Assembly: GCF_016765635.1 (NCBI RefSeq) | Contig: NZ_JAESVD010000001.1 | Location: 248,001 to 312,000, forward strand | Reading direction: 5' to 3' | Source of the DNA: Shewanella schlegeliana | Lineage (GTDB): Bacteria > Pseudomonadota > Gammaproteobacteria > Enterobacterales > Shewanellaceae | DNA length: 64,000 nucleotides | Shown: positions 1-9,084 of the stretch, piece after piece | How positions within the stretch are numbered: the first letter of the stretch is position 1 | Layout: every line of letters begins with the position of its first letter | Translations under genes and position numbers: made by a program | The notes under the pieces: generated by a model | The model's input: only the letters and a program-made list of their open reading frames with translations | The model's database searches: none | What the model was told of the DNA's origin: nothing

Positions 1-1
1 T

Positions 2-1486
2 CTTCGTCACATCTTAGTAATGAGCTCCACCGCTGCAGTCGGGATCTCAGCGCTGTTTGTGGTCGATCTACTGGATATCTTCTTCTTGAGTTTACTCGGG
101 GAGCAAGAGCTTGCTGCCGCCGTTGGCTACGCTGGTACCATCTCTTTTTTTACCACCTCAATTGGTATTGGCTTATCGATAGCACTCGGTGCCTTAGTGT
201 CGCGCTCTATTGGCGCTAAACAGACCGAGAAGGCCAAGCGATTACTGCTAAACAGCTTAGTTGTGACGCTATTGATGAGTTTGTTTGTCGCTTTTAGCGT
301 GTATATGTTTATTCCTGAGCTATTAAGTCTGGTTGGCGCAACGGGCAAAACGGCCGAGCTTGCTGAGGGGTATCTTAATATTTTGGTACCCTCCTTACCG
401 CTTATCTGCCTAGCCATGGCGCTAGGTAGCGCGCTAAGAGCGGTGGGCGATGCTAAGTTATCTATGGTATCGACCTTGATTGGTGGTGGCGTCAACGCCA
501 TCTTCGACCCGATATTTATCTTCATGTTTGCCATGGGAATTGAGGGCGCAGCAGTAGCCTCGGTCATGGCCCGTTTTGCTGTATTTGCGGTTGCGGCCCG
601 AGGGGTGGTAGTAAAGCACAACTTATTTGGCCGTTTTAACATCGACCACTTTATTAAAGATCTTAAACCCATTTTTGCTATTGCTGGGCCCGCTATGCTT
701 ACCAATGTAGCAACACCTATCGGTAATGCGGTCGTGACCCGAGCAATTGCCGATTTTGGTGATAGCTATGTGGCTGGTTGGGCGGTACTAGGGCGTCTTA
801 TTCCTGTGTCGTTTGGTATGATCTTCGCGCTATCTGGTGCCGTTGGGCCCATCGTTGGGCAAAACTATGGTGCGATGGAGTTTGAGCGAGTAAAAGAGTC
901 GCTGACTCGGGCTATTCAATTTTGTATTGTCTATGTGGTGGCTGTGTCACTGCTGCTGTTTTTAACTCGAAACCAAATTGTTAGCGTATTCGATATGAAA
1001 GGCGATGCAGCTGCGCTGATCTTATTTTTCTGCTCCTATATCGCGGTGTTCTTTATTTTCTCCGGTATTTTGTTTGTCGCCAACGCCTCATTTAATAACT
1101 TAGGTAAGGCCAAATATTCGACCCTGTTTAATGTGGGTAAGGCTACAGTGGGCACCATTCCGTTTGTGTACTTTGGTGCGCAGTGGGGTGGGGTTTATGG
1201 TGTGCTGATGGGGCAGGCAGTAGGCTCGATACTTTTTGGTGTATTGGGTGTCTTAGTCGCTTATAGGTTGGTTGACAAGGTCAGGGCTGCGGTTGTTGAG
1301 CCTGTGGTTCATCTTGTTGCTGAGGATAAAACCGAGTTTGATGAGGAGCTAAGTTTGAGTGGTCAAAGCCCGCTTTCCTCCTCTTGTGCCAATATGGCAA
1401 TAGTCAATGAGGAGCAAGACTGCGAGGGCAGTAACGAAGTAGCTGAGCTTATAGGCGTTAAAGAGGACAGTGCTCCTAGCAAATAA
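2..1486 (+). CDS. MATE family efflux transporter (5' end outside window)
   Basis: Multidrug and toxic compound extrusion (MATE) antiporter, inner membrane, normally Na+ or H+ driven. About 12 hydrophobic segments are visible in two similar halves, with the family-like stretch DIFFLSLLG near the start and GSALRAVGDAK after the first helices. The first ATG in view is at position 20, but the frame is open to the window edge and encodes residues (LRHILV) that fit the usual MATE N-terminus, so the gene very likely starts upstream. The last ~60 residues form an acidic, poorly conserved tail rich in E, S and D (EEQDCEGSNEVAEL), longer than in most MATE proteins. Substrate cannot be inferred. Confidence 0.9.
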   Translation, partial: LRHILVMSSTAAVGISALFVVDLLDIFFLSLLGEQELAAAVGYAGTISFFTTSIGIGLSIALGALVSRSIGAKQTEKAKRLLLNSLVVTLLMSLFVAFSVYMFIPELLSLVGATGKTAELAEGYLNILVPSLPLICLAMALGSALRAVGDAKLSMVSTLIGGGVNAIFDPIFIFMFAMGIEGAAVASVMARFAVFAVAARGVVVKHNLFGRFNIDHFIKDLKPIFAIAGPAMLTNVATPIGNAVVTRAIADFGDSYVAGWAVLGRLIPVSFGMIFALSGAVGPIVGQNYGAMEFERVKESLTRAIQFCIVYVVAVSLLLFLTRNQIVSVFDMKGDAAALILFFCSYIAVFFIFSGILFVANASFNNLGKAKYSTLFNVGKATVGTIPFVYFGAQWGGVYGVLMGQAVGSILFGVLGVLVAYRLVDKVRAAVVEPVVHLVAEDKTEFDEELSLSGQSPLSSSCANMAIVNEEQDCEGSNEVAELIGVKEDSAPSK

Positions 1487-1520
1487 GCTCAATTAAACGA
1501 GAAAGTTGTGCGGGGGCTAT

Positions 1521-1751
1521 TTAGTTAGCTGATGCCACTTTTTCTTCGCTTGCTTCTACTGGCGCGTCAGTCGCCGCATCTGTTGTCTCTGCTGCAGTTG
1601 CTTGCTCTGCTGCTTCAGCTTCAAGTTTTGCTTGCTGCTCAGCACGCTCTGCTTTAGACACGTATTTTTTGATCGTAGGTGCAGTGTGCTTATTAAGGCG
1701 AGCCTTAGCACGTTTTGCAGTCTTTTTGATCATCTTCTGTTTTCTGTTCAT
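1521..1751 (-). CDS. DUF2986 family small basic/acidic protein
   Basis: A 76-residue protein. The first ~35 residues are strongly basic (MNRKQKMIKKTAKRAKARLNK) and the C-terminal half is alanine/glutamate rich. The N-terminal pattern MNRKxK...KKxAKxAxAxLxxxxxPxYxxKAxR matches DUF2986, a family I recall from Shewanella and Vibrio; its function is unknown. The gene is convergent with the MATE gene, 35 bp away. The A/E-rich tail is low-complexity and probably disordered. Confidence 0.75.
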   Translation of the reverse strand: MNRKQKMIKKTAKRAKARLNKHTAPTIKKYVSKAERAEQQAKLEAEAAEQATAAETTDAATDAPVEASEEKVASAN

Positions 1752-1997
1752 GAGTTCTCTACGATATGCCTATTAATGACGTCTATATGATGACAATTGT
1801 GGCACATTCTGCGCCAAGCTAGAAATCGGAGGCGAATTTTACCCTAAACGCGCGGCTATCGCTACCGTAGTGTTTATCCGTCTCAAATTAGCTATTTTAC
1901 TGTTTAACGCCGAAAAAATATGTATCAATGCCTCACATACAACTAAAATGGCTCAAAAGCATCAATCACTATGTATCAAATGAGTAGTCAAAGTATT

Positions 1998-2312
1998 ATG
2001 AACCCACCTAACAAGATCACCTTTTTCAGCCGTTTTGAAGCCGACATTTTAGCGGGTAAGAAAACGATTACTCTGCGAGATGAATCAGAGTCTTACTATC
2101 AGGCGGGTCAACGGGTGAGCGTGTCAAACTTGGAAGATGGTCGCTGTTACGGTGAACTTGATATTCTATCGGTTGAACAAGTGGCGTATGACGACCTTAA
2201 TGACAGCCACGCTGAGCAAGAGAATATGAGCCTTGCTGAGCTTAAGGTTTTAATTAGGCAAATTTACCCAGGGATCACCTCCATGTATATGATCCGCTTC
2301 TCATTAGTCTAA
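1998..2312 (+). CDS. yqfB: N4-acetylcytidine amidohydrolase (ASCH domain, YqfB)
   Basis: YqfB is a small ASCH-fold enzyme that in E. coli hydrolyses N4-acetylcytidine to cytidine and acetate. The reading NKITFFSRFEADILAGKKTI, then TLRDESESYY and HAEQENMSLAELK, closely follows E. coli YqfB. The frame is open from an ATG at 1971, but the family starts right before the ITFF motif, so the third ATG (1998, MNPPNKITFF) is preferred, giving 104 residues like E. coli (103). No strong Shine-Dalgarno distinguishes the candidates. Monocistronic. Confidence 0.85.
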   Translation: MNPPNKITFFSRFEADILAGKKTITLRDESESYYQAGQRVSVSNLEDGRCYGELDILSVEQVAYDDLNDSHAEQENMSLAELKVLIRQIYPGITSMYMIRFSLV

Positions 2313-2687
2313 TGCGAGCTCAGCGCTAGTGGAGCTAGCGCGTTAGCTTTAGTTCAATATTATTTTACAAACTCACTCGTTAATTTAACGTAGTGTGCAG
2401 TTATTCAAAACTCTGGTTTTTGAGTAACGATTCTTCATGCAAAAAAACAAGGTAAACAGTAGACTGCACTATTTAAGTGAATAGTGCGGTTTGGTGTCAT
2501 GCCAAATAATCCTTAGTTCTGATTTTCCCCGTTTGCTATTTCGCTAATGAACTCTGATGTTTCCCTTTGTCATGCCGTTACCAATGGCAAAACTGCACGG
2601 TTATCAACTCAATGATGAATTTTATACTCAATTGGCCAAACACAATGTTGCACTTCTTCAGCAGGGACCTTTTGGAGGTAAGCAATT
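2313..2687. other. Intergenic region before the RND operon
   Basis: A 375-bp gap. It holds one clear hairpin (stem GCACTATT / AATAGTGC, 2466-2487, 6-nt loop) with no clear T tract. An open frame from 2557 runs into the RND adaptor gene out of frame and shows no family resemblance. A Shine-Dalgarno (GGAGG at about 2674) serves the adaptor gene. Nothing else was recognised. Confidence 0.5.
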
Positions 2688-4031
2688 ATGTCGGCGTTTA
2701 AGGGAAAGCGGTGGTATTTCTTTCCTGCGGTCGCCGTGGGTTTTGTGGTGCTGGTATTAGTGGTAAAAATGCGCAGCCATCCGCCGTTAGAGCTGCAAGC
2801 CGAGCCAAGTAAGTTGGTCGAGGTTATCTCGCTTGAGAAAAGTCCGGTGGTGGCACAAGTGGATGCCTTCGGCCGCGTTAGTCCCAAAATTCAGTGGCAA
2901 TTGCTACCAGAGGTCGGTGGCCGTGTAGCGTATAAACATCCGGATCTTGCCGTGGGTAAAATTCTGGCCAAAGACACCCTATTATTGGCAATCGACCCAC
3001 TAGATTATCAAATCCGCTTAGCTCAGGCACAGGCCGACCGTAAGGCACTTGAAGGCCAGCTAGAAGGTAAGAAACTACAACTGAAAAACTTGCAGTTATC
3101 GCTTGAGATTGAAAATAATCGCTACGATTTGGTCAAGTCTGATTTAAAGCGTAAAGAGACGCTGCGAAAGCAAAACCTTATCTCGCAATCAGAGCTCGAT
3201 GGTGAGCGGCAAAATCTGCTCGCCCAGCAGCAGAAACTGCAAGAGCTAGATAACAGCCTGAATTTAATGCCCAACGAGACACAAATTCTTGAGGCACAAC
3301 TGCTACAAGCCGTTGCCCGTGAGCAAGAAGCCCAGAGCCAGCTAACTAAGACGGAAATCCGTCTCCCCTTTGAAGGCCGTGTGGCCGAGGTAAATGTTGA
3401 AGCTAGCCAAGTGGTGTCGCCACAGCAGGTACTTGCACGCATCAATGGTATTGAGGTGATGGAGGTTGAGGCTCAGCTATCGCTTGGCGATATGATGACC
3501 TTGATGAAGACGGTTAATCGGCCACAAGGGCAAGGCAAACAGTTACCTCGCGCTGAGGCCTTGGGCTTAACTGCTGAGATCACCTTAAAGGGCGCGAGCT
3601 ACTCCTTTAGCTGGCCTGCCGAGATCACCCGAATAGGTGAAACGGTGGACCCAACATTAGCCACTGTTAGCCTAGTGCTGCAGGTGGAACAGCAGTACCG
3701 CGAGCTAAAAATTGGTCAGTCGCCACCACTGGTGAATGGTATGTTTGTCAGCGCTCGTATTAAAGGCGGTGAACGTGACTACTGGATGGTGCCTGAGCGT
3801 GCATTGCATGGCGATAAACTCTATATCATGGATCAAGAAAATCGACTGCAGTTAATTGATGTTCAAGTGCTATTCCGTCAAGAAGGCCAAGCGGCGGTAC
3901 AAGGTGAGTTAGTTGCTGGTATGCAGCTAGTGTTAACGGATCTCATTCCAGCGGTTAACGGCATGGCACTGCGCAGTCAAGGCCATGACGGGAAGGGAGC
4001 AGAACCTACACCACTGGAGATGCTACCGTGA
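2688..4031 (+). CDS. RND efflux periplasmic adaptor (HlyD/MFP family)
   Basis: Membrane fusion protein linking an inner-membrane RND pump to an outer-membrane channel. A single hydrophobic segment near the N-terminus (about residues 9-27) anchors or exports it. Lipoyl-like half motifs (FGRVSPKIQWQLLPEVGGRV and later RLPFEGRVAEVNVE) flank a long coiled-coil hairpin at about residues 105-205, rich in Q, L, K and E. The start is supported by GGAGG 9 nt upstream. Its 3' end overlaps the pump gene by 4 bp (ATGCTACCGTGA region), so the two are translationally coupled. No TolC-type gene is adjacent, so a shared outer-membrane factor is inferred. Confidence 0.92.
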   Translation: MSAFKGKRWYFFPAVAVGFVVLVLVVKMRSHPPLELQAEPSKLVEVISLEKSPVVAQVDAFGRVSPKIQWQLLPEVGGRVAYKHPDLAVGKILAKDTLLLAIDPLDYQIRLAQAQADRKALEGQLEGKKLQLKNLQLSLEIENNRYDLVKSDLKRKETLRKQNLISQSELDGERQNLLAQQQKLQELDNSLNLMPNETQILEAQLLQAVAREQEAQSQLTKTEIRLPFEGRVAEVNVEASQVVSPQQVLARINGIEVMEVEAQLSLGDMMTLMKTVNRPQGQGKQLPRAEALGLTAEITLKGASYSFSWPAEITRIGETVDPTLATVSLVLQVEQQYRELKIGQSPPLVNGMFVSARIKGGERDYWMVPERALHGDKLYIMDQENRLQLIDVQVLFRQEGQAAVQGELVAGMQLVLTDLIPAVNGMALRSQGHDGKGAEPTPLEMLP

Positions 4032-7000
4032 TCGGTTTTTTCGTGCGTCACCCCACAGCGACAACTATGCTGATGTTGGCATTTATCGTGCTGGGTATTA
4101 AGGCGCTACCTGAGCTTAAGCGCGAGACGTTTCCTGAGTTTTCCAAAAGCTATATTACCGCGCAGGTGGTGTTGCCAGGGGCATCACCCCAAGATGTGGA
4201 GGAAAACCTCTGTCTTAGGATGGAAGATGCTGTCGACAGTCTTGGCAGTATTATTGAGACCAAGTGTGACGCCTTAGAGGGCGTGGCACGTATGACGCTC
4301 AAGCTTGACGATAAGGCCGACTTGAGCCGCAGCTTAGTGGATGTGCAAACTAAGATCTCGGCTATTAAAGACTTCCCTGCGGAAATTGAGCCGCCGATCG
4401 TTGAAGAGCTCGATTTTAATGAACGTATCATCGATATTGCTGTGTCGGCCCCGACCAGCAAGCCGGAGCTGAAAGCCTATGCGGAAGACTTAAAGCGCCG
4501 TTTGAAGCTAGATACCAGTATTAGTCAGGTTGAGATCTCAGGCTTCTCGTCACACCAATTATTGGTTGAAGTATCGCTCGGTGCCATCAAGCGCTTAGGC
4601 ATGAGTGTGTCAGATGTGGCTAAGCAAATTGAACAGCAAAACGTTCAATTGCCTAGCGGTACGGTGGAGACTCCAAGTAAGAATATTCTTATTCGCTTCG
4701 ATCAGCGCGAGGTTGAGCCAGAGCGTCTTGCTAATATTGTCATTCGCTCCGATGCACAGGGCGGCGTGGTACGTCTACGTGATATCGCCACCATCACCGA
4801 CAGGTTCGAGCTCGATGAAGAGAGCATTCGCTTCGATGGTGAGCAAGCCGCGATTCTGACTGTTTATAAGAACAAGGCTCAAGATTCACTGCGCCTAAAA
4901 GAGGAAGTGATCGGCTTTTTAGACGCCGAGAAGCTGCGCACGCCCAATGGGATCACCATCAGCACCTCAAACGACTTAAGCTCCTTGCTGTGGGACCGCT
5001 TAACCATGTTGGTTAAGAACGGTTGGCAGGGTGTGGTACTGGTGTTCTTGTGTATGTGGCTGTTCTTTAGCCTGCGCTACTCATTCTGGGTGGCGATGGG
5101 CCTACCAATCGCCTTTATGGGCAGCCTGTTCTTTATGGCGCAGGTTGGACTAACCATTAACATCATGACGCTGGTGGCTTTCTTGATGGCGATTGGCATC
5201 ATGATGGACGATGCCATCGTGATAGCTGAGTCGATTGCGGCTCACATTGAGCGCGGCATGAGTAAGGCCGATGCGGTGGTTCAAGGCGTAAAGCGGGTGC
5301 TACCTGGGGTAGTGTCATCATTTTTAACCACGGTATTTATCTTCTCAAGTATCGCCTTTATGGAAGGCGATATGGGCAAGGTACTGCGAGTCGTGCCGCA
5401 AACCTTGCTGCTGATCTTAACCATCAGCCTTGTGGAAGCATTTTTAATTTTACCCAACCATTTGGCTCACTCAGCGAAAGGGAAACAGCGTAAAACCAGC
5501 CGCTTTAAGCAAAAGTTTAATCAAAAGTTTGAACACTTTAGAACCGTGCAGTTAGTGGCAGCGGTAGAGTGGGTGATTAACTGGCGCTACGTGTTTATGG
5601 GCTCGGTGATAAGCCTGCTATTTATCTCAATCTCTCTAGTTGCAGGGGGCGCGATTAAGTTTGTCGGTTTCCCTGAGCTTGATGGCGATGTGGCCGAAGC
5701 GCGTATTATTTTACCGCCGGGGTCAACGCTGCAGCAGACTGAGCATGTGGTTAACCGCGTAGTCAGTGTCGCTAAGGCACTAGATGATAAATACAGTGAA
5801 AAAGAGGACGGTCAACGGCTCATTCAGCACATCACCGAGCGCTTTAACTTTAACGCCGACGCGGGTGAAAGTGGCCCCCATGTGGCCACGGTGAAAATCG
5901 ATCTCTTGAGTGCAGAAGTTCGTCAAACTTTGATGAGCACTTTTATTCGTGAGTGGCAGCAGGGCGTGGGTGAGATGGTCGACCCGATAGCGATTGTCTT
6001 TAAGCAACCCAAGATGGGGCCTGCTGGCCGCGCGATTGAAATCCGTGTTCGTGGTGATGATTTAGACGAGCTTAAGTCTGCGGCAATCGATGTGCAGCAA
6101 TACCTGCAAGGCTTTAACGGCGTGTCGGGCGTGATGGACAGCATGAGACCTGGTAAAGCCGAGATATTGATGACCTTGAAACCCGGCGCCGAGGCGTATG
6201 GGGTTAATGGCATGATGCTCGCTAGTCAGCTGCGCGGTGCTTACTTTCATCAAACTGCCGACAACATTCAGGTAGGACCTGAGAGTATTCAAATCGATGT
6301 GCAGTTAGATAAAGCCGATGCCGCCAAACTTGAAAACCTTGCCAACTTTCCTATCACTATTGGCAGTTCGGGTGAGCAGGTGCCCTTATCGGCGGTGGCA
6401 GATTTTCAGTGGCAACGAGGTTATGTGAAGATCTCTCGCCTCGATGGCATGCGCTTTGTCACCATTACCGGTGAAGTGGATACTCACTTAGCCAATGCCA
6501 GTGAAATCAACGATGCCTTTAAAGCTGAGTTACTGCCAGAGCTTAAGAAGCGTTATCCAGGCGTTCGCGTTAGTTACGAGGGAGAAGTCAAAGAGAGCAA
6601 GACCACGCAAAACTCCATGGCTAGCGGCTTTATTGTCGGGCTTTTAGCGGTATTTGCCATCTTAAGTCTGCAGTTTAAGAGCTACATCGAGCCTTTGGTG
6701 GTGATGGCGGTTATTCCGCTAGGATTAATCGGTGTGTTATGGGGCCACCTGTTATTGGGTTACTCCTTGAGTATGCCGTCAATTATGGGCTTTGTGGCGC
6801 TTGCCGGTGTGGTGGTCAACGACTCTATTTTGCTGGTGCAATATATTCGCTACCACGTAGAAGAGGGACAATCGGTACATGAAGCGGTAGTGAGTGCTAG
6901 CAAAGAGCGTTTTAGAGCGGTATTTATTACTTCACTCACCACAGCCGCAGGCATGTTGCCACTACTACTGGAGACCAGTATTCAGGCACAGGTGTTGCAG

Positions 7001-7153
7001 CCACTTGTGGTCTCTATGGTATTTGGCATCTTTGCATCGACGGCGCTGGTGCTGTTTATGGTGCCAGCCTGTTACGCGATTTTAGAAGATTTTGGCAAGG
7101 TGAGCTTCAGTAAGGCCAGTTTGAGTAACAAAGCTGAGGCGAGTAAGGCCTAA
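4028..7153 (+). CDS. RND family efflux permease
   Basis: Proton-driven inner-membrane pump of the resistance-nodulation-division superfamily, 1041 residues, usual length for AcrB/MexB relatives. The family layout is visible: first helix (residues 8-25), large periplasmic loop, a helix bundle containing GIMMDDAIVIAE (helix-4 Asp-Asp proton relay), a second periplasmic loop, and a second bundle with GVVVNDSILLVQY. It starts with GTG, overlapping the adaptor gene by 4 bp. It resembles the two-gene RND pumps common in marine Gammaproteobacteria more than AcrB itself; substrate is unknown. A strong terminator follows. Confidence 0.93.
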   Translation: MIGFFVRHPTATTMLMLAFIVLGIKALPELKRETFPEFSKSYITAQVVLPGASPQDVEENLCLRMEDAVDSLGSIIETKCDALEGVARMTLKLDDKADLSRSLVDVQTKISAIKDFPAEIEPPIVEELDFNERIIDIAVSAPTSKPELKAYAEDLKRRLKLDTSISQVEISGFSSHQLLVEVSLGAIKRLGMSVSDVAKQIEQQNVQLPSGTVETPSKNILIRFDQREVEPERLANIVIRSDAQGGVVRLRDIATITDRFELDEESIRFDGEQAAILTVYKNKAQDSLRLKEEVIGFLDAEKLRTPNGITISTSNDLSSLLWDRLTMLVKNGWQGVVLVFLCMWLFFSLRYSFWVAMGLPIAFMGSLFFMAQVGLTINIMTLVAFLMAIGIMMDDAIVIAESIAAHIERGMSKADAVVQGVKRVLPGVVSSFLTTVFIFSSIAFMEGDMGKVLRVVPQTLLLILTISLVEAFLILPNHLAHSAKGKQRKTSRFKQKFNQKFEHFRTVQLVAAVEWVINWRYVFMGSVISLLFISISLVAGGAIKFVGFPELDGDVAEARIILPPGSTLQQTEHVVNRVVSVAKALDDKYSEKEDGQRLIQHITERFNFNADAGESGPHVATVKIDLLSAEVRQTLMSTFIREWQQGVGEMVDPIAIVFKQPKMGPAGRAIEIRVRGDDLDELKSAAIDVQQYLQGFNGVSGVMDSMRPGKAEILMTLKPGAEAYGVNGMMLASQLRGAYFHQTADNIQVGPESIQIDVQLDKADAAKLENLANFPITIGSSGEQVPLSAVADFQWQRGYVKISRLDGMRFVTITGEVDTHLANASEINDAFKAELLPELKKRYPGVRVSYEGEVKESKTTQNSMASGFIVGLLAVFAILSLQFKSYIEPLVVMAVIPLGLIGVLWGHLLLGYSLSMPSIMGFVALAGVVVNDSILLVQYIRYHVEEGQSVHEAVVSASKERFRAVFITSLTTAAGMLPLLLETSIQAQVLQPLVVSMVFGIFASTALVLFMVPACYAILEDFGKVSFSKASLSNKAEASKA

Positions 7154-7175
7154 TCGAGTTTTTCTCACCATAGTG

Positions 7176-7210
7176 AAAGGCGCTAAACCCGATGGTTTAG
7201 CGCCTTTTTT
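7176..7210 (+). terminator. Rho-independent terminator after the RND operon
   Basis: Perfect 14-bp stem AAAGGCGCTAAACC / GGTTTAGCGCCTTT with a 4-nt loop, followed by a T run. Its stem is almost the same as the terminator at 9020-9055. Confidence 0.9.
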
Positions 7211-7411
7211 GTATTTGTGTGGCCTGAGTTGTTGTGGCTGTCAGCCACTATGGTACCAACGATGCTTGAGCAGTTGATGGCGTGAAATCGTGATTTATTT
7301 TCATGTATTCAATATGTGCTTTTACGAGTTCGTTGATCTTAGTCATGGCTGTCTGACTCGATGGTATGGATACTTGTGGCAATATTTTTTTAGTAATGAC
7401 AAGGAGTTGTT

Positions 7412-7801
7412 ATGAGACTAGTGTCGGTATTTCTTCTGCTCGGCAGTTTGCTAACCAGTTTTCACGTCTTTTCTATGGGCAAAGAGGCTCAAGGCTATTC
7501 GCCTAACGAGTTGGTGTTTGTCCAGTCGGTAATGTATCAACCATTAGCTAAGTTTTGTCAGCGTCAAGATGAAGAGCTTTTTTACCAAGAGGCATTTAAG
7601 CAGTGGCAAAGTGTGAACCAATCAGAAATTACCCAAGGCAGCGAAGAGTTTACCGCTAGAGTTGAGTCGCAAAATGATCGCGTCACTCGAGTGATTAAGA
7701 TGCTTATCCACCAAGTCGAGGCCGACTGGGGCGGAAGTGATAGGGAAAATAAGGCTAAAAAGTGCAGTCAATTAAAGGAATATTTAAAAGCAGACGCTTA
7801 A
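7412..7801 (+). CDS. Small secreted protein of unknown function
   Basis: 129 residues with a plausible Sec signal peptide (MRLVSVFLLLGSLLTSFHVFS, cleavage near residue 21). The mature part is hydrophilic and helical, with two cysteines (KFCQRQ and KKCSQL) that could form a disulfide in the periplasm. A Shine-Dalgarno AAGGAG lies 6 nt before the ATG. No family recognised. It stands alone between two terminator-like hairpins, convergent with the FUSC gene. Confidence 0.7.
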   Translation: MRLVSVFLLLGSLLTSFHVFSMGKEAQGYSPNELVFVQSVMYQPLAKFCQRQDEELFYQEAFKQWQSVNQSEITQGSEEFTARVESQNDRVTRVIKMLIHQVEADWGGSDRENKAKKCSQLKEYLKADA

Positions 7802-7844
7802 AAAACTCAGTAATTAATGTGCGATAGCATAAAAACTTGGTCTA

Positions 7845-7880
7845 GCGATGATTATTGATTTGTACCTCGATAATCATCGC
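7845..7880. terminator. Hairpin between convergent genes
   Basis: Perfect 11-bp inverted repeat GCGATGATTAT / ATAATCATCGC with a 14-nt loop, between two convergent genes. It lacks a long T run on either side, so it may be a weak bidirectional terminator. Confidence 0.5.
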
Positions 7881-7952
7881 CATGTTTTAAAAGTACTTTT
7901 GTCGGAATTTAACGAAGCGGCTAAGCCTCTATCTGTTAAGTCGATAGTCAGC

Positions 7953-8927
7953 TTATTGCTTGGTTTTGAAGCTATGGACCCCGTGGGTGACAATAAGTGC
8001 GATTGCAACCCAAAAACAGCCAATTAAGGTGTCATAGAAACGCCAACTCATGAGGTTTAAATCACCATTAGGTAGTAGCGCAAAATTGATCGCCACCATT
8101 ACAGTAACCGTTATCGAGAGACTAAACAGTAAATAACTCTTTCTGAGGCTATATGGGATCCAAAAGGCAAAAGCGGCAATGACCAGTGCTAAGCCAATCT
8201 GATCAAGATAGCGAACTGATAAGTAAGCAATAATGATCCCCAGTAAGGTGCCAACTATTCGGTCCCATAAGTGGTACCAAGAAAGCCTATCATTGATGTG
8301 CATAACGAATAATATCGTTAAGCCAACCCAGCCGGGTTGGTTGACGTGCAACCAATTTGCACTGAGCGTTGCAGCAAGTATGGTTAGCGGCAACGTCAGG
8401 CCATAAAAAGGACCATTGGTGTCACCTTTAATAAGCTGAAAAAACTCATCGCTAGGCGAGTGGCCAACCTCGTCAATTTTATATAGCCAGCCTTGCAGTA
8501 AGATAAGAAATAAGGCAAAAAGTGCGCCATAGAAATAGGCTATACCAATAGCGGTTGATGCAGGAAATCCTAGCTGGGCCAATAATAGTGCTGTAGCAAT
8601 ATATTTGCCCAATAGCCCCCAGTAGGCGTGTTCCGGCTTGGGAAGACCAGCAAGAAAGCCAAATACGATTAATGCCGCAATGGCCATGTGTGGATGACCG
8701 ATTAATGTTAACCCAAGCGCCGCGGCGCAGATCACCGCCAATACACCAATAACGATAGCTAAGATTTGCTTTAATGCTTGGCTACGAGGGTCAAGTAGCA
8801 ATGCGAGTAATGCACCTAAACTCATAAAAGCGGCTTGGAAAAAATGTTGCGTTAAAGCTCCGTAAAGGATAGGTAAAGCCATACCTAAAGAAAAAAGCAC
8901 ACCTCGAGTACGCTCATATACAAACAT
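7953..8927 (-). CDS. FUSC family membrane protein
   Basis: 324 residues, almost entirely hydrophobic, with about 10 membrane segments in two halves. The C-terminal half contains the pattern GWVGLTILFVMHINDRLSW...DRIVGTLLGIIIAYL, typical of the fusaric acid resistance (FUSC/YccS-like) membrane domain, which is found in efflux proteins for aromatic acids and related compounds. It is shorter than YccS or AaeB and lacks their large soluble domain, so it is a minimal FUSC protein. Function as an exporter is inferred from the family. Confidence 0.75.
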   Translation of the reverse strand: MFVYERTRGVLFSLGMALPILYGALTQHFFQAAFMSLGALLALLLDPRSQALKQILAIVIGVLAVICAAALGLTLIGHPHMAIAALIVFGFLAGLPKPEHAYWGLLGKYIATALLLAQLGFPASTAIGIAYFYGALFALFLILLQGWLYKIDEVGHSPSDEFFQLIKGDTNGPFYGLTLPLTILAATLSANWLHVNQPGWVGLTILFVMHINDRLSWYHLWDRIVGTLLGIIIAYLSVRYLDQIGLALVIAAFAFWIPYSLRKSYLLFSLSITVTVMVAINFALLPNGDLNLMSWRFYDTLIGCFWVAIALIVTHGVHSFKTKQ

Positions 8928-9019
8928 AATAGATTCTGATAGTTAGGTAGATACTCAGAAGTATAGAAGTTGCGACAGAAAATAATAGTGGTTTTTTCAA
9001 GTCTAGCCGATGCCATATT

Positions 9020-9055
9020 AAAAAGGCGCAAAACCTGATGGTTTAGCGCCTTTTT
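9020..9055 (-). terminator. Terminator after the MTA/SAH nucleosidase-like gene
   Basis: Stem AAAAAGGCGC(a)AAACC / GGTTTaGCGCCTTTTT around loop TGAT, with T runs readable on both strands. Placed just downstream of the minus-strand gene ending at 9085. Confidence 0.85.
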
Positions 9056-9084
9056 AATCTAGATGCGAATTCAAACGTTATTCA

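Noticed and set aside
2557..2760. Open frame ahead of the RND adaptor gene
   Set aside because: It overlaps the adaptor gene in another frame, has no family resemblance and no Shine-Dalgarno of its own.
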